The notes: generated from the sequence alone by a model not told the origin. A DNA stretch of 64,000 bases from Centropus unirufus (GCA_013397695.1 VYZI01000104.1:1663164-1727163); one strand, 5' to 3'. Shown: positions 28,301 through 43,300, counted from the stretch's first letter. Program-made: numbers and translations.

Positions 28301-31300
28301 GTATTCGTTGTTACAATAATTGATTTATACTCTCTATTAGAAGTGTATTCTAGGGAAAAAGGGGCTACAACTTTCTGGAGCAAGTCCTAAGTTCCCAGTT
28401 CAACCATCAGGAATATGTGCATTGTTTTAAAAGTGTTGGAGCAGGACTGACGTTTCAGTGAGAGCAATTCTGCTTAAAAAATAATGTATGTAGAAGCTGT
28501 GGTGGTTCAGCAGCTTCTTTCATGTCTTACAAATCCTGTCCTGAAACTTACTGGAAATTTACTATGAAAGTGTCATTTGACTTCATAAAAAATTATGGAG
28601 GCATCGAACATGGCTTTCTGTTAAGTTTGGATTAAAAGTAGGATTGATGGGAAGCAATGATGCCCGCTCAGTAACAGATCAGGTTATGTAAAGGATGCTA
28701 CAGAGTTGTGTTTTTAGACGCCTATTAATTAGCTTCTCATTAATCATTTCAGAATAGTTTGTCATTGCTGGCAATGGAGCTGTAGATCCTGTAATTAATA
28801 GTTACATTCAGGCGTAAATATGAAAGAACAGTCTATAATTTTCTCAATCACTTTTCTCCAAAACAGTTTGTTATTGAAACACCCCTGTTACTGAGGTATC
28901 CTTAAATATTGATCTAAACAGTTTTCTGGATTCTATTGTCTGGTGTTACATAATCTCAAATTACTTAAGGGTAACTAAAGAAATATAAAAATTAAAATGT
29001 AAACTAAAAAAATAAAATGTCATTTCTGACTTTATCCTTGAATTAGATCTGGGATTGCATTACTTAAGAAAATAATGTCTAGTATGATTTACTTTCTTTG
29101 GAAGTTGTTTTGGAACAGCATGTCCAAGGGTTCTTTTTCACTCAAAAATTTATGTAGCTTTGATGTATTTCTTCACAAAATGTTACTGACTGTGGTCAGG
29201 ATGCTCTCATATCTCCCACCTCCCCCCTACTGTATTTATTTCCCAAGTGAAATAAAGACTCTTTTGTGGCTCCCACACCTCCCTCCATCTCAAGTTTGGT
29301 TTAGAACTTGAGTGCAGTTTTGTTCGTAGTGGAAATAAGAGAGTTTAGGAAAAAATGTCTAAATCTGGATAAACACAAATGAAAATGAAATGAAACTAAG
29401 AAATAGATACAGCTTTGTTTTGATTTCCACTTTGGTAGTTTTATTTTTGTTATCTACTAATATTCAAGAGGAAGGATTTTGAAGATCCACTTGGACTTAT
29501 TTGCTGTGAAACTTCTGTCTGCCTACGTACACGTTTGTAACACTGCAAATAAATACCAGTAGAGTAAGAGAAGTGTTTTAGTAACATAAAGTAAAGGGGA
29601 AATGTGATGTAAACTTATGTTAGGAGCTTTCAGTTTATATATGGAAGTATTACTTGCTGGTGTGTCACTGACCAGAGTTCACAATTTTTCTCTCCCTCGT
29701 CTCCCCCTATTAGATCAAGCTTTTAGAACAAGAAAATGAACACTTGAATCAGACTGTAGCTTCTCTGAGACAACGCTCACAAATCAGTGCTGAGGCAAGA
29801 ATGAGAGAAATTGAAAAAGAAAACAAAATCCTTCATGAGTCTATTAAGGAGACTAGCAGTAAGTTAAATAAGATAGAATTTGAGAAAAAGCAAGTCAGGA
29901 AAGAACTGGAACATTATAAAGAGAAAGGGGAGAGAGCAGAAGAACTCGAGAATGAGCTGCATCATCTGGAGAAAGAAAATGAATTGCTTCAGAAAAAAAT
30001 TACTAACTTAAAAATCACTTGTGAGAAGATCGAGGCCTTGGAACAGGAAAACTCAGACCTGGAAATGGAAAATAGAAAACTCAAAAAAACTTTGGATAGC
30101 CTAAAAAATCTCACTTTTCAATTAGAATCGTTGGAAAAGGAGAATTCCCAACTTGATGAAGAAAATTTGGAATTGAGAAGAACAATTGAGTCCTTGAAAT
30201 GTACAAGCATTAAAATGGCGCAATTACAATTAGAAAACAAGGAACTGGAGAGTGAAAAGGAGCAACTTAAAAAAAGCCTTGAACTCATGAAAGCCTCGTT
30301 TAAGAAAACAGAACGCTTGGAAGTCAGCTACCAAGGCCTAGACACAGAAAACCAAAGGCTACAGAAAGCCCTTGAAAACAGCAATAAGAAGATTCAGCAA
30401 TTAGAAAGTGAATTACAAGACTTGGAATCTGAAAATCAGACTCTGCAGAAGAACTTAGAAGAGTTAAAAATTTCCAGTAAGCGCCTAGAGCAACTGGAAA
30501 AGGAGAATAAGTTGTTAGAGCAAGAGACTTCTCAGCTGGAAAAAGATAAGAAGCAGCTGGAGAAAGAAAACAAAAGGCTTCGACAACAAGCAGAAATTAA
30601 GGACAGTACCTTAGAAGAAAACAATGTCAAAATTAGTAATCTGGAAAAGGAAAATAAATCTCTATTTAAAGAAATAGTTGTATATAAAGAGTCATGTCTG
30701 CGCCTGAAAGAACTGGAAAAAGAAAACAAAGAACTTGTGAAAAGGGCTACCATTGATAAGAAAACCCTTGTCACTTTACGAGAGGTAAACAGAAATCAGT
30801 TACCATTCCTGTTGTGATGTAGAGAAATTACATCTATGTCTTTGAAGAAAGTTTGGTTTATTTTTTATCCTTGAGTCTGAATCCTGTTAGCATCTTTAAC
30901 AGATACAGTAGGGAAATAATTAGATAATTGTGATTAATATTAATAATAAAACAGAATAATATAATTGTATCACACGTAATTCCATCTGGTTGCTTACAGA
31001 CTGTCATGGAGCTGTTGTTCAATGAACATCGTTCAAATTTTCCATTTTACTGTTTGTTTTGGCTGCAACGTTTTCCCTTTATTCCCGTCTACAGAAAGGA
31101 GGGGAATAAACAACTCCAATGAAATCGTATTAGAGTTAACAATGTAATGTCTGATAGGGCTGGAAGCTCTATTGGTAGGGAGAGTTAACCCTGAGTCATT
31201 CAAGTCGTGGAGTGATAGAAGGCGCTTGCTGTAGGGCTTCTAGAATTAAGAGTACATTGTTTTATTGATATGATGGTACTGACTGTTATTTTCTCTGTGT

Positions 31301-34300
31301 AAGGACTTGGTCAATGAAAAATTGAAGACCCAGCAGATGAACAACGATCTGGAAAAACTTGCCCATGAACTTGAAAAAATTGGCTTAAACAAGGAGCGTC
31401 TCTTGCACGACGAACAGAGCAGTGATGACAGGTGAGAATGGCAAGGCTGACCTGGAACGGGGTAGAAATGAGGCGTGTCTTTATTCATAAAGATAAAATG
31501 GCTGTTTTTGTGCCTACTCTTAGATTTTAAAGCACATTAAAAGACCCATGATGGAGCCTGCTATTCTTTGATATCAATAAGATAGTTGATGTGCTTTTAC
31601 ACTCAGCTGTCTGGGGAAGTGCGTTACCACTTCTAGTTCCTAAGAAATTTCTTGACATGTGTCAGTAGATATAGGTAATGTATAATTAAAACAGTTCACA
31701 TTCTAGTTAGCAGCAGAAACAGCAGCTGTAAAAGATAATAGGCCCAAAGTGACTGGGTTTTTTCCTTTTTGACTGCTTGACTGATAGAAATGTGTTCTAC
31801 GCTTTTGTCACACGGTGGTTACCTTAAATTACCCTTTATTTTTTCCTTACAACTATTTCCTTATTCTTCTTGCCAGAAGGAAGGAAGTTGTGCTGGCTCT
31901 ATCGCTCTGCCATACCTGCCATTCTAAAACAACTGCTGTCCTGACATCTGTTTCCTCTGCTCTGTATTGTGTTTGGTCTTATCCTTCAGGGATTTTGGGA
32001 AAATTGGTGGCAGGAGAAAGGCAGACTAGGATGGGCTTCCAGCCAATTGTTATTTCACAATGCTCTTTACTTGCACTCTTCAAAAAGGGAAAAAAAAAAA
32101 GGTGCTGTCATGATCTGTTATTACAGCTGATTACCATGACCATATAGATCAATTTTGGGCCTTCAGTATCAAAAGAAAGCCAAACAATATTTTTTTTTCC
32201 TTCAGTTTCTCTTTCTTGTTGCCAGTACTCTGTTCCTAGGGTGGAGCTAGGATCCTATTGGGAGAACGTTACCATCTCTTGTTTTTTGATGGTGTCTTTC
32301 ATTGACCTTTCTCAGCTCACAGATGCAGAGTTCTTCTGTTGAGAAAAGCCCTCAGAACTGACTTGTATTATTTCCTCCAATTCAAGCATTATTATGGAGC
32401 ATACCGCGCATAGAATGCGTTTCATTTGCACGTAGGTGGATGTACCATACAAAGAAGAACCAGTCCTTGGGCTGAGTTGAAGTTTAAATTGCTGCTTAGC
32501 TGAATAAGTCCAGATTGAGAAACACTTCTGTAAATCATGTTCTAGATTCCGAGTGGCTGGAGTGAGTGCTTCCACAATGGGAGGCGGCATTGTGCTGTAA
32601 AGGTGTTTTTGCAAATCATGTTACGTGAAACGATTTATGAGTCTACTCCTACTTTCCAGACAATGGCACTTGTCCTTAACAAGTGCTTGTACTTCTGAAG
32701 TTCAGAAGTTGTGGGTTAACTTCTCCTAGGTTAGTTGGTTTGTGACATGAGATAAATTGTGATTTTGGGCCATATAACACTGATGTCTCCTATGCATTTT
32801 ACAGAATGATGTTATATTGGATCTATAAGTTATAGTTTGGAAGAAAATTTGGAGTTATGTATCTCTTTTAACTTTAACTTTTTTTAAAAGCTTTCTTTAA
32901 CTGATACTTTCCTTTAACATACTTCCGACACCTATCACAACCCATTTTGTTTCTCCCTTTGCTTACAGGTCAGCTGTGTATGGGAATTACCCAACTTAGT
33001 TAATTTTCTTTTCATTCCCCCATGTACCCGTAGTTCTCTTCAAGAGCACAGCCAGGGAGCAAGCTTGAGCACTCCATGCGTGTTGCCCTGCCCTTAGCAA
33101 GTGTCTGCTGCTGGCATATCATCTCTTGTCATTTGGTGCCACTCACATGCACTGCAACTGCTCTAAGAGCAGCTCTTGCTCAGTTCTTCACAGAGTTCCT
33201 TGCAGCAGGAGGAAGTGTCTGTCTAGAAAGGTGTTCATGGCAGATTTGATTCTCCAGTACTGACCATGTGAAAGCAGGTCAAAACCCGGTGGAATGTTTG
33301 ATGGCACAAGATAAATGGATATCAGACTGCATGTGTCTTAAACAGTCTTAAAGCCTGTTCAGGCTGAGCTGTGGGGAGGTGAGCAGTAAGCATTGTGTCT
33401 TGAAGCTTACCCAGCACATTTATCTAAAGCCCGCCTCTGAGCTCAGGCTTGTGGCCAGATAGTTTTAGATGGGAAAGAATTTCGGCTGTGGTGCTGTTCT
33501 GACCTTCCTCTCAAACTTTGCGTAGAGATGGAGGATTGTGAATGGGCAGCATTTGTTTTCAAAGTGCAAACGCTTGGCTTGAAATTTTGCTCTGCCACTA
33601 TCCTGCCTTTCCATTATTCTCTGCTTTTTCATGCATCCCAAGGGGACCTGGATTGCTTTCCTTCTGTTTCATAAGGCCTGTAGAAAGCTGGGTTTGTTAT
33701 GGGCAGAATTAGTTCTCAGTTTATTTTGGGCCTGCCTCTCCTTTTGATGACAGAAATTAGAAATGAACAATTTTTCTCTCCCTGATTGGAGGGAGCTGCT
33801 TGTGTGTTCCGTTGAATGCTTTTGGTAGCACTTCAGTCTTTCTATTGGAGCCTAAGCTGACCACATTTGCTGAGTTAACTTTGAAGCGTTTCCCATTTTC
33901 TCTTGCCTTTCAAGTGACTCTTGCCTTTAGACAAACAGATTTATGGCTTTTGACCCTGCATCTGAAATACCCAAATCTCAATGATAGTAGAAAATTTGTA
34001 TCAGCTTTCCTTATTAGGTGTTGGAAAGGAAACTGCATATTGGGTCTCTGCTATTTGTCTTTTCCTTCTTTATTTTCTGCAGAACCGTACTATGTTTCAG
34101 TAACAGAAATCGTTCTTTGTAGCTGAATGTATGCTTCAGCTCAAGAAGATGAAGCGCTGTGTATTCTCTAGTCACAGACTGCCTACTACTGCGTAAGCCC
34201 CTGAGAACTACTTGTCATACTTCAAAATTCTCGTCCTACTACATGATGCTACTGGACAGCTTTCTATTTATTAATTCTCTTAGCACTGGTCTTCTGCTCC

Positions 34301-37300
34301 AGTTCCTGGCTAGATCTAATGCTGCCGTTCATTCAGGAGCCTCTTGCAGTCAATTCTGTTCACTAAACCGATAGGTTCTTCAGCAGTCAACATTAAAAAA
34401 GAGGATATCAGTGATTTGTTTTGTTTGACCCTGTGGTGGGGAGAAGTGGGATGCTTTCCAGATTCCGAGCACATGTACAGTGACTGAGCTGTTTGAAAGT
34501 GATTAATGAGTGTGGTTTTCAGTATTTTCTGGAAAGGCCAATAATTCATTAGGATATCTAGCACCGGCTATTTTTAGGAGACGCTGTTCTGAACCAATAT
34601 GTTCTAAATCTGACCGCTTCTCTCCTGCATGTGGTTTGGGTTTTTGAAGCGCCCTACAATATTGTAAACATGGTAAAAATTGGAAGCTTTACACAACAGG
34701 AATGGTAACAGTCTTAAAATATCAGCAGCTGGGCTGAGTGAGCAATTTGCAGATAGATACATCAAATGAGTATGCACCTGCAAACTTCTATTTTTCGTCT
34801 CCTTTCCTGGTGCCTCCTCTTTGTGCAGCAGCAGGAAATGGAAATTGATTAAAATCTTGCTCTCCAAATACTTCGCATTCTAATTTAGTTCAAGTTCCCC
34901 CTGGATTCACTGGAGTGGAGCCAGAAGGAAGAGCACTGTCCTCACATACGCTAATGATCTAAATAAAGCCAGCATCCTACTGGCATGGGTGAACATGGCT
35001 TTTTGTAGGTCTAATATGCTTTGAAAGAAAGAATGGTTCAAAAATATGTTTGGCTACCATCTTCTGTTTGGTTTAGACACCAACGTGGTATTAATACTGA
35101 GGTGTCTTCATGCACATGTCAGTGTTCGAGTCTTTTTTGCTCTGTATTGGCTATGAGGCCACTGTTTTGGGACATTCTAGGGTTTAAATACTTGAGATAA
35201 TTCTTTGAAATATGAACTTTTCTGTGTGTGATGTCTTTGATCAGTAGGTACAAGCTTCTGGAGTCCAAATTAGAATCCACGCTTAAGAAGTCTCTTGAAA
35301 TAAAAGAAGAAAAAATTGCTGCTCTGGAAGCTCGTTTAGAAGAATCAACAAATTTAAACCAGCAACTCCGACAGGAACTTAAAACAGTAAGGAGAACATT
35401 TTTTCTGTGAGGTTAAATGACTCCTCTGCCAGCCATTGTTATTTCTACACTTGATCCTTTGTGTAAGACAGCAAAATATGGGCATGGCTCGGGAAGTGTA
35501 AAGCAGGACAAAGGTATAACTGCTTTTTAAGACTGCAGTAATACAGGCCCAGCATTGAAGTGACATGAGAAGTTGTTGAGTTTATTCGTTTGTCGTTGAA
35601 TATGGCAAATGGAGAACTCATCTGAAGATAATTTTATCTGAGACACAAGAAGTACTAATTTTCAGTTATGTTTTCTGATCCACCATGAACAGCCTAAGTG
35701 GACCATTTAAAGAAAGAAATCCAATCTCCTTGTTTGTAGGACTTCATTGTAAAAGCTGGTGGATATAGTTGAAAGCACTGAAATAAAATAGAGGTCTCTT
35801 TCTGGTAGACAAGTGTTTTTTAGAGGTGAGCTATCCATATAGATAAATAATCTGTACATTGGCTCCCCAAACACACACAAAAAGCAGATTTACAGATACA
35901 GAACAGCACTTTCTGTTCTTTGGGAAGCCATATGGTCAGATAATAAATTAGGATGTAGAAAACAGAAAATTCTAATCCTAATGTAAGTTGTGCTAAATAA
36001 TTTCAGGTGAAAAAGAACTATGAAGCTCTCAAGCAGAGACAAGAGGAGGAACGAATGGTTCAGAATTCTCCTCCAAGAAGCGGAGAAGAAAACCAACCTG
36101 TCAATAAGTGGGAGAAAGAAAATCAGGAAACCACCAGAGAATTATTGAGAGTTAAAGATAGATTAATTGAAGTGGAAAGGAATGTAAGATACATTTAAAT
36201 ATTATTCTGATTTTAATGACTTGGTGTGAGTTGTTCTAGTTATATGAATGATGGTATTGTTAGCCAAGTATGCAATTCATCACCTAGTGTACGTACCAAG
36301 TAGGAGCTGAATTGAATACCGTTATGAAGCAGTTGGACTCTGCTCTGAGGGATGCCCTAAAGCACTTGGCCAGTATTTAAAAGGAATAGTGGAAACCTGA
36401 ATTTGCCCTTTTGAATCCACAGCTGTCTATTAAATCCCTCTTACATAATCTTTATTTATGTGAGTCATGGAGATTTTTCCCCTACTCAGTAGGTGAGGTA
36501 TTAGTTATCCATGTTTTCAGCCTTAACCTGCATCGACAATATCACCGTGTGCTACTTTGTATAAGGTGACAGACAGTTTTGTCCCACCGTTTAAATCTCA
36601 GGGAAGTAACACTGCTTTGTTTGCTTTGGAGAAACAAGTTTTTTTCCTTGGAATGTTAGTAAACAACTGTGAACTCAAATGTTCCCTTTTTTTTTAATGT
36701 TCAAAGAACGCTACACTGCAGGCAGAGAAGCAAGCACTGAAGACACAGTTAAAGCAACTTGAGACTCAGAACAGCAATCTGCAGGCTCAGATTCTCGCAC
36801 TCCAGAGACAGACTGTTTCTCTACAGGAACAGAACACAACTCTGCAGACTCAAAATGCCAAACTGCAGGTAATATTTCCCTATTTTGCTTTCAAAAATGA
36901 ACTGAATTCAAAGTTTTTTCAAATGAAAGCTTTAAAGCGGTAATGCAGTGTGAGTCACATTTAACTTCTGGTGCAGTAATGGGAATAAAAGTAATGTGCA
37001 AATCATCTGCACTGAGAGGACCCAAATAATACTTCGGTTGCTGGTGAATAATCCATTGGTTTTAACCCTTTGTTTGTTCATTTTAGACTCCTGACTTTAT
37101 AATTAGGAATGGAGTAGATTCTCTTACCCAGCCTTCTAAAAGTTTTTATTTTTATCGCTCTTTCTTAAGTTCTAATTTAGCTCAAGGAAGTAGTATGTAG
37201 ACTCTTAATAAACTCAGTATTTTGTCTATTTTTATAAAGAGCGAAAAAAAAACAAAAACAAAGGCACATCTAAGAGGATAGCCAAGATATTGGTAAGTAT

Positions 37301-40300
37301 GGTAAGTACAGAAGATTTGAAAACAAAAGCCTTTGAAAACTAGATAAGTGAAGATTGAATTCAGAGGCAAAAAAGGGTACTTTCTGACCATGGAAATCAT
37401 AAAAATGGTTGCCCACTCATCTTGCAGCTCTTATGGCCAAAACTCATATGTCATTTTTCATTCCTCAATGGAATTAGTAAATACGCTTTTTCCTCTGATA
37501 AATGAAACATGCCTGGTAATGGATCAAATGGTTTTTGGAGCTCTAAGAATCAAAACTACTTGAAGTGAGAATACAAAGTCCATAATTCAGCAGAAAGAGT
37601 AAACAGTGTCAGAAATGATGGAGGGTGGGTGGAAATGAAAGAGTGAAGGAGTCTTCCAATGAGTAAACAAATAATACAGTTTGTAAATGACTCAAGTTGT
37701 TATCCTGTTTCTTTCTGGAAAGCAGAACACAGTTCTGAACTAAATTAAACTCCAGCATTCAGTCTTGGAAGCTTCACAGCATACGCACGCCATCAGACAT
37801 TACTTCATTTCCAGTGAAAGGTTCAGCTTTCTCATCTGTAACAAAGAATGCTGCAGCTCCAACAGAAAGGGATTTGTTCCTTAGTAACAGCCTGCACTGC
37901 AGTGATAGATTTTTTTTTTTTACCCCCAAAATAGATACCCTGAGGATATTGGAAGCCTCAGCAGTTTGTGGGTTTCATCTCTTGAATAGGAAAGAGAAGG
38001 AAAAACAGCCTGATACCCAACATGCTTGTTGTCTGATCTGTATCATCAGTTCCTTAAGATATCCAAGGATCAGATGAGTTTCCTCTTTCCAGAGGCAGAC
38101 AAAGTGAAGGTGTTGGTTTGGGGTTTTTTATCTGCCTAATGTTGATGGCTTTAATGTGATAAGGAGCATTAATCCTGTTCTGACGTAATTGCTGGAGAAA
38201 TTGTACTCTTGTACAAGAAGAATATTTCCTACCAGATGTCACAACATGTGCATGGAGCAATCCACTGTCATTACTATTGCTGGAAGAGAAGTGTGAATGG
38301 CAGCTCTTCGGTCACACAACATGGGGAGTTCCTTCCAGTGCTGTCATTTTGTTCCCCTTTCTCTCTATTTGCTGCTCTTTGAAGTCTCATTGTCAAGGGT
38401 GTTGTGAGTACAGTAAGGATTTCATGGTGACAACAGAGATTCTGTACAATAAAGATTTAGAAAAATCTAATTATGCCAGTATGAAACTTCCTTTTATTTT
38501 AGTCATGTCACAGATTTGGCTTCTCTAATACGGGAATCACTGGTGATCCATTTCTCCAACATATTTTATACTAGAGCTGTCAGTGCCAAGAGGAAAATGT
38601 GCCTCGCATCTAGATAGCATTTTAGGACTTTAAAGGTAAATAATAATTTGATATTCCTCTCATGTCAACTTAAACATATGTTAAAGTGCTTTCTTGCAAT
38701 ACTGCTGTAAAAATACTTTTGGAATATCTTGAATTGGAATTGTCTATTGGGATATCAGTAAAAATGTATTCCCATTAAAGCTTGCTGGTAATGGAATAAG
38801 TAGGAGGTTGAAATTATATTGATTTTCCTCAGTAGGAGATTGATTTTCAAGAGGAGGAGATGAACAAGATAAAATAATCCAGACCATGAAATTAATTTGC
38901 AACTCTTGTCCTATGTTCATGGCTGCAGGTTGAAAATTCCACCCTTAATTCTCAAAGCACATCTCTTATGAATCAGAACGCACAGCTGCTGATCCAGCAG
39001 TCTGCTCTAGAGAATGAAAATGAGTGCGTGCTCAAGGAGCGTGAGGATCTGAAATCATTGTACGATTCGCTTCTCAAAGATCATGAAAAACTGGAACACC
39101 TGCATGAACGCCAGGCTTCCGAGTATGAGTCTCTGATTGCCAAACATGGAAGTCTTAAATCTGCACACAAAAATCTGGAGGTGGAGCACAAGGACTTAGA
39201 AGATAGGTAAATACTGATCTGCATGAGTAAAAGTAGAGGCTGATTCCTGATCGAAAAGCAAAATAACAGTGTATAACCAGCATGACTAAAATTAGTATCA
39301 ATTATAACGTTAAGAACTTAAAATTTTGAAAGATAACCTTTTCAAAACAATTCCATATTTTCATTCCAACAAAAGAAACTGAAATGGGGTTTTTGTTTGC
39401 AGGTACAATCAGCTGCTGAAACAGAAAGTGCAGCTGGAAGAGTTGGAGAAAGCCCTCAAGGGAGAACAGGAGAAAATGCTGCAGCAGAATGAAAAACATG
39501 AAACCGTAGCAGCAGAGTATAAAAAACTTTGTGATGAAAATGAAAGGTAAAGCAAAAGTCTGATGTCTATTAGTAGAGCTCTGAGCACTTGCCAGTACGG
39601 TCTAAACATGTCGTACCCTCTCACATTTCTTAACAGCTCATGCTGCAATTTAGGACGTTTATGATCCATACCTTGTAGCAGGTCCACTCTGTTGGTCTGT
39701 GATACAGTCATTTTAGAAAAAACAAATGGTCAAAAAGCCCACAAAAAATAATTGCTATATGTTGAGGATACTGCGTTCCTCATAGCATCCTGGGGGGTGC
39801 CAGGCCAGGCACTCTGCAAGGCGGTTGTGCGCTGTAGAGGGAGAAAACCACTCTGCGTGAATTGCTTATAGGGCAAGGTAATTGAGGTTAATTAATGCCA
39901 GTGGGAGCAGAAGTGCAGTGGGTGACAAAGCTCTGCTCGACCACTGGAAGCTGAAGTTACAGCTTACCCTAAGTAGCTGGGTTTTACATTGCATACTTGC
40001 CCCCTCTGAAGAGGAGGTGATAAGATTTGTTTATCTGACAAAGGGACTCACAGTTAAATGACTTTACCTTTGCTTATGTGAGGAGGGACCATAGGAACCA
40101 GAGGTTGTTTTTAGAAAGGGACATGGCAGGACCCCATAGGGATACAGGGAGCCCAAGAAGTCAGTATGTGTAACCTCCGTGATGGCCAAAGTTTGGATGA
40201 TTCCTGTTCTGTTGCCAACACAAAATACTGAGAAATTCTACCCATTTGTAGGATTCTTGTCTTTCAAAAAGTGGCATCTTAAAACTTGTTGAGCCGTCCA

Positions 40301-43300
40301 CATTTGGAAATCCTGGTTTTGTTTTAAACATATGGAGAACCAGGAGTGTTTGGCCTAAAGTCTGAATATATACCTATGAAAATGAGAGTAAGAGGTGGCA
40401 AGCAGCAAGAAACTAAGAAAATTCTATATATATTCTATATATATTCTGTGGAGTAGTATAGAGCTCTGGAAATTTCATGCTTCATGGGGAAAGTGGGTCA
40501 TGAATGCATTTTATTCTTTCCGCATGTTTTCTTTTATGGTGTCACTTCATTCCAGGCTTACTCACACATACAGTCAGCTCTTGAGAGAGAATGAAGTTCT
40601 CCAAACTGATCATAAGAATTTGAAAACATTATTGAACAATTCCAAACTAGAACAAACCCGGTTAGAAGCTGAGTTCTCTAAACTCAAGGAACAGTATCAA
40701 CAACTGGATATTACATCAACAAAACTAAATAATCAGTGTGAGGTATGTGAGAATCATACTACTTTTCATGAATGAAACCACTGTCATATTTGTGTGTTTG
40801 TAGATTCATAAAATCATATGAAGTACTGGAGAATTGGTCATTTGGTTTGTAGGTTATGAAGAGGGTCTGAAGACAAATTAATTTACCTGTTGTACCAATA
40901 TAAAAATGGGGGCTCACGTTAAATAACTTGAAACAGTTTACTAAAGCAGCAAAGAGGCTTTTATCAGTTGTCATGATTTAGTTAAGTTTCCTGTTTGGTT
41001 TGACTCTCAGAATTCTTTGTAGACCTTAATTTCTTGATAATCTCATTAACTGTGTGTAAAAGATGCTTACATATGTATGCATGTACCATTTGATGTATTT
41101 TAACAGCTGCTTAGCCAGCTTAAAGGAAATCTGGAGGAGGAAAACAGACATCTCCTAGATCAAATTCAGACACTAATGCTGCAGAATAGAACATTACTTG
41201 AGCAGAATATGGAAAGCAAGGATCTCTTCCATGTAGAGCAAAGGCAATACATGTGAGTTTTTGAAACAATTAAATTATTGTGGTTAGGGCAGTTACATTA
41301 GTATCTGTATTATTTTAAAAAGCTTCTGTTTTATATAGAAATTAGGACTTCTGCTACTTCTGAAATGCTTCTCTTTTTAAAATAGAAATTTAAATTCTAT
41401 ATGAAAAGCAAATAAGTCAAAACTACGAACATTGCATTTTGTGATGAACATAGCATAAAATTTCTCATTCTGCTATAAGACAAGTTGCTGGGTTTGCCTA
41501 TAATCTGTAAACTTCTTTGTGAATTTGAGAGATGAGGAAACGTGCTTGACTAAATGTTTCCATTAGAGCCTGTGGGCACTTCATTATTGAAAAGGGGAAG
41601 AAATTATGTTATGTAATAAAGACAAAGGGAATTTTTTTTTATTATATATCATAACATTAAACATAAGGCAGCTTGTTTGCAGTTTCTCTTTCTTTATTTT
41701 TTCAATAAGTAGGAATAAGAAAGCATTAGATAAGCGGCAACTTTCAGATAACAGATAACCAAAGGACCATGCTGCTTGCACATTGAAGCATGTATTACCA
41801 TACTTTCTGTTTACAGTGACAAGCTCAACGAATTAAGGCGACAGAAGGAGAAATTGGAGGAGAAGATAATGGATCAGTACAAATTTTATGAACCATCTCC
41901 ACCACGAAGGTACTGATGAGTGTGATACAAAAACAAACCCAAATCAGGACACACCTATTCTGTTCCAGCTGAAAGCCAAGATTACGTTAAACTTCAGGGG
42001 AGCAGAATCTTGTCTGTGTTCTTGCATGCAAATTAGGATAAGTCTGAAGAAATAAGTGATTAATATTATAAATGCAATAAATATCCTGTATTATTGGTAA
42101 CAGAAGGGGCAACTGGATTACTCTGAAAATGAGGAAACTGATAAAGTCTAAGAAGGACGTTAATCGGGAACGTTTGAAATCTGTGACCCTTACGCCTACC
42201 CGTTCGGAATCCAGTGAAGGATTTCTTCAGCTGCCCCACCAGGACAGTCAGGACAGTTCCTCTGTGGGCTCAAACTCTCTTGAAGATGGCCAGACCTTGG
42301 GGACCAAAAAGAGTAGCAGTGAGTACTGCAAATATTCTTTTTCCTTTTCATAATCCTTGGCTAATGTCTCTCTGATATGATTAAAAATTGATTTTTAAAG
42401 ATATTTTTTAAGTCCTTATTAATGATAGATTTATACGGACTTTTTGGAAACTCCTTGAGTCTCAGGGCAGTTACTAGTTCTTAGCATTTCTTTAGCTCCA
42501 AATGTATATGTTAATGCAACTACAGTGCTTGGGCAAGATGAAGCAGGCACTGTTACTGGGTCAGGTGAGCTGCATAGAATTTTTGCATGGAATGTCAGAT
42601 GCCACCACTAGTACCCTTTTGTGTTTCTCCCACTTGAATCCTTCCCCATGTCTAGAAGTGATTTCCAAGCTGTGCCTGTGCAAACATCATTTAATTGATG
42701 AAAAGGTCTTGTATCAGAAGGTGTTCCTCAAAGCCAGGGATGAAGAGTTCTGATAATATATCCACATGCAATAGGAAGGCTTCATATAGAGACAGAACTT
42801 GTTAAAAATGTTACTGATCCTAAAGATTAGACTTTAGTGGCCAAGAGGAAAACTAAGGAGGGTTACAGAGTGTGGACAGACTGAATATTCCAGCCACAAT
42901 TTGCTAACCTTGGAAGAGCCTGACAGCCATCAGGTTAGGATGCCCCCAGTACAAAAGGCTGATTACATGCAGTGCATAATTTATTATGTATATTTGTTAT
43001 CAACTCTTGGCATGGATCATAAATTGCCCAATTTCTCATAACTTGAGAGATGATGTTACGGCCAGGTTATCAGGTTGAAACGATTCTATTTAATAGTTCT
43101 GCACCAAAAGCATTTTGACTGTGCATGTAAAAGCATCAGAATACGTGTGTATTAACAGTCATTTAAAATCTTTGCAACGCTTTTGTTCTAAAAAATTCAA
43201 TGTCTTGCGTTTCAAAGGACCAGATCGATTTTTCTGGTGGTTGTGCCAGCTCTGAATTTGCTGTGTTAAAAATAATTAAAGCCACTATGATGTATTTTTT

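Larger units (their letters stand above)
27230..29713 (+). other. Intron 14
   Basis: 2.5-kb intron. It contains two perfect inverted repeats, at 27648-27674 and 28152-28192, listed separately. Otherwise nothing is recognised. Confidence 0.75.
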
